Part shown: positions 58,534 through 64,000 of the stretch, in pieces
Position numbering within the stretch: position 1 is the stretch's first letter
Layout: the number at the start of each line of letters is the position of its first letter
Source of the DNA: Dimorphilus gyrociliatus
Lineage: Eukaryota; Annelida; Polychaeta; Dinophilidae
DNA length: 64,000 nt
Direction: 5' to 3'
Assembly: GCA_904063045.1 (NCBI GenBank)
Contig: CAJFCJ010000001.1
Coordinates: 1,495,501-1,559,500 of the forward strand
Notes under the pieces: model-generated
Told to the model about the DNA's origin: nothing
Seen by the model: the letters and a program-made list of their open reading frames with translations, nothing else
The model's database searches: none
Position numbers and translations under genes: made by a program

Positions 58534-59903
58534 TTTTGTTGTTAAAGATAAAGAACGGGTTATTAACGCATTCGAAATTTCATTTAAATGCTACCTACTA
58601 TTGCTTGTATATATACCTATAAAAACAGATACACTAGGTCGTGATATATGACTCATTCCTGTTCAACTCTATTTATAGCCTACGTCTTATTGATAGTCAA
58701 AATGGAATACGTTAGAATAATTTTTGCCACTACCTCCATCTATAGGTAAAATATAGATATCTAACCTTTTCAATTATTAAAATTATGTTATAATTGTTCT
58801 TATTTTAAATATTACATAAATAATTAATTGATAAATGTTTAAAGAGAGGTTTTTCTTGGAAGTTTTATGTGTTTGAATGAATTGTTTATTAAGGATATTA
58901 GGGGAAGAAGAGAAAGAAGAAAGGTGGTAAAGGAAAATAAATGAAAAATTGAATAATGTTCCCTCTTTATCCATTTAGTCATTTTATTTACCAATAAGAA
59001 TTCCATTAAAATTTTCCAGTTTAAACCAGAATAAGCTAGTAATGATAGTATTGTATTTGTGTGCTATTTTAAGCATATATATAAATTAATATATATATCT
59101 ACTATTAGTATATTTGTACAATGAAAGAAAAAAGGGGGAGAAAGAGAGAGAGAAAATGAGAATTTGCATCAATTAACATTCATTTAATAATGATATACAT
59201 CAACCATATAAACTGTTCCTCTCTGTTCTCCTTTCTTATCATTTCTCTTGTTCAACCTACTCATCAAATGATAAATTTTAATACCTAAGAAAGTCTATTT
59301 AATATTTAAATAGTATTATAATTCAATTGTACGATACATAATTTACATTGTCTAATTATTAATAAGTTTATACATAATCTATAATATATATATTTATGCT
59401 CCCTAAAGTTGACTGAATATTTTAAACTATTACACAAAACTATCATTACCATTTAATTTTTTTCTCCTATTGATGTAATTTATCGATTTATAAATACATA
59501 ACGTTTATTTATTAATAAACAGCTGAAATCTATGACAAAGAAAATTGATCATTTCTCTCTTTTGCAGCTTTCAGTAAGAATGTATGGACTTTTTAATATA
59601 AATGATATATGTGGAGGATGAGTTAGTTATCTAGGGATTAGAACATAATCTTGCTGTATTGAATGAAGGTAATAAGTGAAATTGAAATTTTCGAGTAATT
59701 AACTGAGCTAATTAAATGCCAATATACAGGTTATATAAATAAATATGCATATGTTACCTGTCTCTTAATTTATATATCATTTTATTAATATTTCTAAATA
59801 ATGCTAAGGAAACAATTGATCAGTTTAAAGAAATAGAAAATAATTGATAGTTATAATTTAGTATGGATATCTTTATTAAGATTTTGTTTGATTTTCAGCA
59901 AGT
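58534..59903. other. Intergenic between divergent CRAL-TRIO and zinc-finger genes
   Basis: 1.37 kb, strongly AT-rich, with a purine-rich/GA tract (59131-59156). An acceptor-like TTTTCAG just before the zinc-finger ATG (59904) and a donor-like AAG|GTAATA near 59669 suggest an untranslated first exon here. Otherwise nothing. Confidence 0.45.
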
Positions 59904-61661
59904 ATGATTAATAGGAGTAGAAGAAAGACAGTCGCTTCTAATACTACTGAAAATGTTCATAGTGAACTTCAAAAATTTCTACCAAAACGTTTGAAATTGA
60001 TTGAAATAACTCTTTCGCAGATTCAAGATTCCAAGGTTGTTTTAAAGAGGCTTACTGATAGTCAAATTAGAAAATATAAACAAACAACCAATTCTAAAAC
60101 GAATAATAAAGATATGGATCTTGATAAGAACTCAAAAAATGGTATGAGTTTGCAGAATTTACAATCTACCTATCCAGAGAGAAACCCTGCTAACATAAAT
60201 ATGACTGTTACTAGAGTAGAAGGAATTTGCCAAAATAATTTAAATAATGTTACAACTAGCGATGGTGTGCAATACAAGGATGCTACAACTTATTATCAAT
60301 GCATCCTATGCTCCAACTACGGAATTTGTAAAAAAAAACTGCTGGAACACTATGAATTAGTGCATAGGATTAGAGGAGAGGACATTTTCTATTCTCACTA
60401 CAACCAGAATTATTTCATAAATGGATCTCTTTCTGCAAGTGGTGAAATTCTAAGACGAATAAACTGCAGTCACAAATGCCGAAGTTGCCATCATAGTACT
60501 CTCAATCTTAATCATGCTCTCTATCACGCAAATCAACTTCAAACTGATTTTACTTGCGGAGTCTGCTCCTATATCAATTCGAAATCTGATTTAAAAGCTT
60601 TTCCAAATTGGCGACAATTATTACAATCTTTTCTTATAGTTTCAACAAACGTATATTATCCCTCTCCTTCTCCTACTCCTAGTCCTCCTGCTCCTCCTCT
60701 TTCTCTTTCTCCACCACCTCTGGATTTGAGACTAAAAAAACCATCTTATAACCATAATTCCCAAATTGAAAAGAAGTATGATTTTTCAAAATATCATTTC
60801 GATTTCTCTCATCTAATTTCAAATTTCAACAGGTAGGCTTAATTAATTTTTATATAAAGAATGCCCGATTGTTTTATCATTCTCTTTCTCTTATGTTTTT
60901 TAATCAGTTTACCAAGCTTAAAGAATCTGAGTTTATCAATGACAAACACAAATGAGAATCAACGAAAGTAAAATATAGTTTTGATGATAATATTACAAAA
61001 ATATTCAAATGATTTTATTTTACGTAGAGTTCATCATAATGAAAATGGCGGAATTAATTTACAAGAGGAGAATAACATGGTTGAAATGTAAATAGGATAC
61101 TGTATATTAAAATATTGAAACTATGAGCTTACAGTATATAATTGATTATATTTTTTTTCTTTTTTATGTTACAGAAGAGAGAGTAAGAAGAGAAAATTGC
61201 AGAATAGATTAGTTTTTTACAGTTGTAAGATATGTGGTAAAAATTCAAAAAAGAGGAAAGGTTTACTTGATCATCTGAGGGAGCATGTTGCAGATTATGC
61301 TTATATTTGCATGGAATGTCCAGTAAAATTCGTTTCATTAACATCAATAAAACACCATTTAAGTATTCATCATCCAAATTCCAAAATTGGATTTAAATTT
61401 GAATTAAAACAAAATATGGATAATCTTTGTTTAAAGAAGATTGGATTTAAGCATAAACTATCTACAATCAATATTAATGACGAGGATGAAAGTATTCCTA
61501 TTGCTTTTCCAGCCAATTCGCTTGACAAGGTTACCTTGAAAAATTTAACATGGACTACAATGGCATATGGTAAAAGTAGTCGAATAACAACACCCTCATC
61601 ACATATCATTGAAAATAGGATAGACCATTCGGCAATAGATTTAAATGAAATGGAAAATTAA
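59904..61661 (+). CDS. C2H2 zinc-finger protein of unknown orthology
   Basis: Four exons, 59904-60833 (approx.), about 60913-60968, about 61028-61089 and 61175-61661; roughly 510 residues. The first exon encodes a Lys-rich N-terminus and two C2H2-like fingers (YQCILCSNYGICKKKLLEH-YELVH; a CHHSTLNLNHALYHANQ segment with spaced C/H; FTCGVCSYIN without its His pair). A proline/serine low-complexity stretch (SPSPTPSPPAPPLSLSPPP) follows. The last exon has two good fingers: YSCKICGKNSKKRKGLLDHL-REH and YICMECPVKFVSLTSIKHHL-SIHH. A DNA-binding regulator is likely, but I do not recognise a named orthologue. The acceptor just 5' of the ATG suggests the first coding exon may not be the first exon. Confidence 0.75.
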
Positions 61662-62070
61662 ACTTTCAATTATTTCTCTTCTTCCTTATTCTATCTTCTT
61701 CTTTCTTATATTAAATATATTTCCACCCTTGTTTTTCATAAATTTTTTAATCATCAATATCCTGAAGGCTACTGAAACTATTAAATAAATAAGTATTATA
61801 CACGTAGCCAACGTTTTTAACTTATTAAGCAGATTTTCATTAAATTATATAAAAAAATCATTAATCTATTATTAAAGTTTAATTTACTTCTTTACCGTAC
61901 CGATTATATACAATATTATATTCAATAACGCACATTATAAGAAAAATCGCCCAGATGTCTCGTAGGTCGATAGTAATTTATTAATTGTTCAACAGATGGC
62001 GTTAAACTGTTTTATTACTTAGCAACAATAAAGCAGACGATAGAAGCTTGATTTGCCACTAATTTAAAAT
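61662..62070. other. Intergenic with AGATGGCGTTA copy
   Basis: Short 5' flank of the next gene. It holds the third exact AGATGGCGTTA word (61994-62004), only about 67 bases before the start codon at 62071. Confidence 0.5.
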
Positions 62071-64000
62071 ATGTTAAAAGTTGATGGAATCGCCGAAGCA
62101 AACTCTCCAGGTAGATACTTAATAGATTTTCCTTTAGATAGATTGTTTATTGATAGTGTACTTTTAATTATAAATAAAATATAGCCACTCGGCTGGATAC
62201 GCTTTTGTTGGAAATGGGTGCAGATGTTGAAAAGGCCAGTGAGGATAATTGCGCTCTAGCCTTTCAAACATTTGATGAAATTTTACCTCAATTAGGCGTC
62301 TATGTCCGTTTGATGAGAAGAGTTCGAAATATTCTTTTTAGTAAGTGTTCTATTCTTTTCTTTTGTAACAGTTTCTCTTAAAATTTTCTTGAAAATAGCA
62401 TCGGTATACAGTGATCAATATACTGCAAAAGATAATAAAATCGAAAGAACGCCTTTTTTTACGCTACTATCAAAAATTCATCAGGAAAGAGAAGAGAGAG
62501 CGGAAAAGCTTGAAAAATATGTTGAAAGACTGAAAAAAGCTTTGCTAGATAAAGAAAATGAAATTATCTCCATCTCAAACAACATAGACAATTTACACGA
62601 TCGTTTAGCGAAAAGTGAAGATCAAATTGTGCAATTTGAAGAAGAATTGACTCAAAGAAGAATAGATGTGGAAAGTTTAGAGAAAACTTTGGAGGGTGAA
62701 AGAGAAGAGGCAAAGAGAGTGAAAGAAGATTTAAGTAGTGATATTGAAAATTTAAAGGCTGGCTTAACTGAAGCTAGAGATGAAGTTGGTAATCTTCAAA
62801 ATTATAAAATGGGCTATGACGAATTAGAGCAAGCATTTCAAGTTGGATCATCAATTCGCGAGAAAACTGGTAAATCGAATGCATCAACAAGAGAGGTATT
62901 TCATCAAAATAAAAGCTATATCCTTTTAAAAGATAAATTCTAATTCTAAATTTAGAATCTTTTACTATCAAATTTGGATTCGGCTTTCAAACTTGAACAA
63001 CAAATACTCCAAGCTGAAAATGCATTAATTGAAGATATGGATAAGACATTGGAAGAGCATAACGAACGTCTAGTGGATACTGATTACGATGTGGAAACTG
63101 GTGAAGTTATTTTATCGTCTAAAAAGGAAAAGTTTAGAATGGCTATTGATGAAATAAACACTGAATTAATTCTATTACGACAACACGCCTCAGTTCTTAA
63201 TGAAGAATTGAATAGAATTCAACAGAAAAATGAGAGACCCAAGCTATCTTCTCAATCGAATAGGTCAAAGTCAAAGCTTACAGTTGGTCTTGTAGATCCT
63301 GAAGAAGTAAAGAAAGACGATCCTTTTATAGCCAATGAAAGAGTATTGGGGAAATATTCGGCCGTTATTTATACATCTGACAATGGTTTGTCAAACTTCT
63401 AATATTTGTTTGTATTGTTCATTCATTATTATTTTTAATCTAGAGGGAAAACACTTTCACGAGCTTAAAGGAGTTGATTTCTGCAAAAATTGCGGTCAAA
63501 AGGTTGTTCTATGTCCCCACAGAGCGACTGGTGCCCCAACGCCTTTGGTTGTTGAATTACCTCCAAAAACAACTCATATTAAAATAGTTAGACCTATTTT
63601 GAAGTTGGATCGTAGGAGACAGTTACAAATGACCAAAGATAGGCCGGGAACTACAGCGACAGATTTTGATTTGGAAAACATGTCTACATATTCTAGAAGT
63701 AAAGCTCCAAGTATGGGTTCTATTCAGCCAAGACAGAGTCCATCTGTTTCTATGGTATCCGTAGCCGAATCAGCTGGTATGCAGCACTATTCATCACAAA
63801 TTTTACTACATCCAATGCAAAGAGTTTGGGATGATTTTAAATCTAGAACATCTTTGGAACGACAAGTTCCCAGACCACTTAATCTTCAGCGAACCAAATC
63901 AATGTTAAAGAGTTTCTCCGCCTATATTTTAAGACAAGATGCTGAGGAAAACGCAACAGGATATTGGTGCGTCCTTGATACTTTGTACAGATACATGTTT
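62071..64000 (+). CDS. Coiled-coil protein, TSNAXIP1/C6orf118-like N-terminus (3' partial)
   Basis: Five exons from ATG 62071 run off the window. An N-terminal helical block (FQTFDEILPQLGVYVRLMRR, then TSVYSDQYT) resembles the N-terminal domain of TSNAXIP1-type sperm/cilium proteins, but only loosely. Next comes a long Glu/Lys-rich coiled coil (62401-62895; LEKYVERLKKALLDKENEI and onward) and a second helical stretch (DSAFKLEQQILQAENALIE). After it is a small Cys/His cluster, DFCKNCGQKVVLCPHR, which looks like a CxxC-x5-CxH zinc site. The remainder is Ser-rich with RTKSMLKSFSAYILRQ before the window edge. A ciliary or axonemal role is an inference from family resemblance only. All junctions keep frame. 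Confidence 0.7.

Noticed and set aside
1-64000. Transposons, tRNA or rRNA genes, trans-splicing operons
   Set aside because: No terminal repeats, reverse transcriptase or transposase ORFs, tRNA box signatures or closely spaced same-strand gene chains with shared spacing were seen on either strand.

Overview
The window is eukaryotic nuclear DNA. It is AT-rich and gene-dense, with many short introns (often 45-80 bp) using GT-AG sites, and it shows no recognisable transposon, CRISPR array or rRNA/tRNA gene. The gene set is bilaterian: still life/TIAM, MTBP, ZC3HC1, ABCC10, SLC39A13, FAM221A, RSAD1, a mitochondrial pyruvate dehydrogenase phosphatase and a fatty-acid-binding protein. An orphan-type rhodopsin GPCR and CRAL-TRIO tandem paralogues fit a lophotrochozoan. 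My best inference is a small-genome annelid of the Dimorphilus type, but the species is a guess. Most gene models below were joined by hand from splice sites and reading-frame phase. For still life, PDP, FAM221A, MRPL34, FABP, the H15-like protein, the DMT transporter, the CRAL-TRIO genes and the 53.4-54.7 kb protein, the exon lengths sum to a multiple of three.

Layout. 1-8 kb (+): 3' end of a GPI-anchored alpha-2-macroglobulin/CD109-type protein, then ZC3HC1 and MTBP. 8.3-9.5 kb (-): a secreted granulin-like protein with many CC doublets. 10.2-22.0 kb (-): a complete still life (TIAM-type Rac GEF) gene, the only one with multi-kilobase introns and a start codon split by an intron. 23.6-24.5 kb (-): an intronless GPCR. 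26.8-28.5 kb (+): PDP. 29.2-34.4 kb (-): ABCC10. 35.4-37.5 kb (+): FAM221A and MRPL34. 37.5-44.0 kb (-): an H15/winged-helix protein, a fatty-acid-binding protein and an F-box/LRR protein. 44.5-52.7 kb (+): SLC39A13, RSAD1/HemW-like and a CRT-like DMT transporter. 53.4-58.5 kb (-): an orphan Pro/Ser-rich protein and two CRAL-TRIO paralogues. 59.9-64 kb (+): an orphan C2H2 zinc-finger protein and the 5' part of a coiled-coil protein that runs off the window.

The neighbours do not form an obvious pathway; this looks like an ordinary compact housekeeping and signalling region. The non-coding signals I consider most worth following are an 11-base word (AGATGGCGTTA) found exactly three times in non-coding DNA with close relatives elsewhere, palindromes built on TAGGCCTA concentrated near the CRAL-TRIO genes, several strong inverted repeats between genes, and possible alternative exons inside still life.
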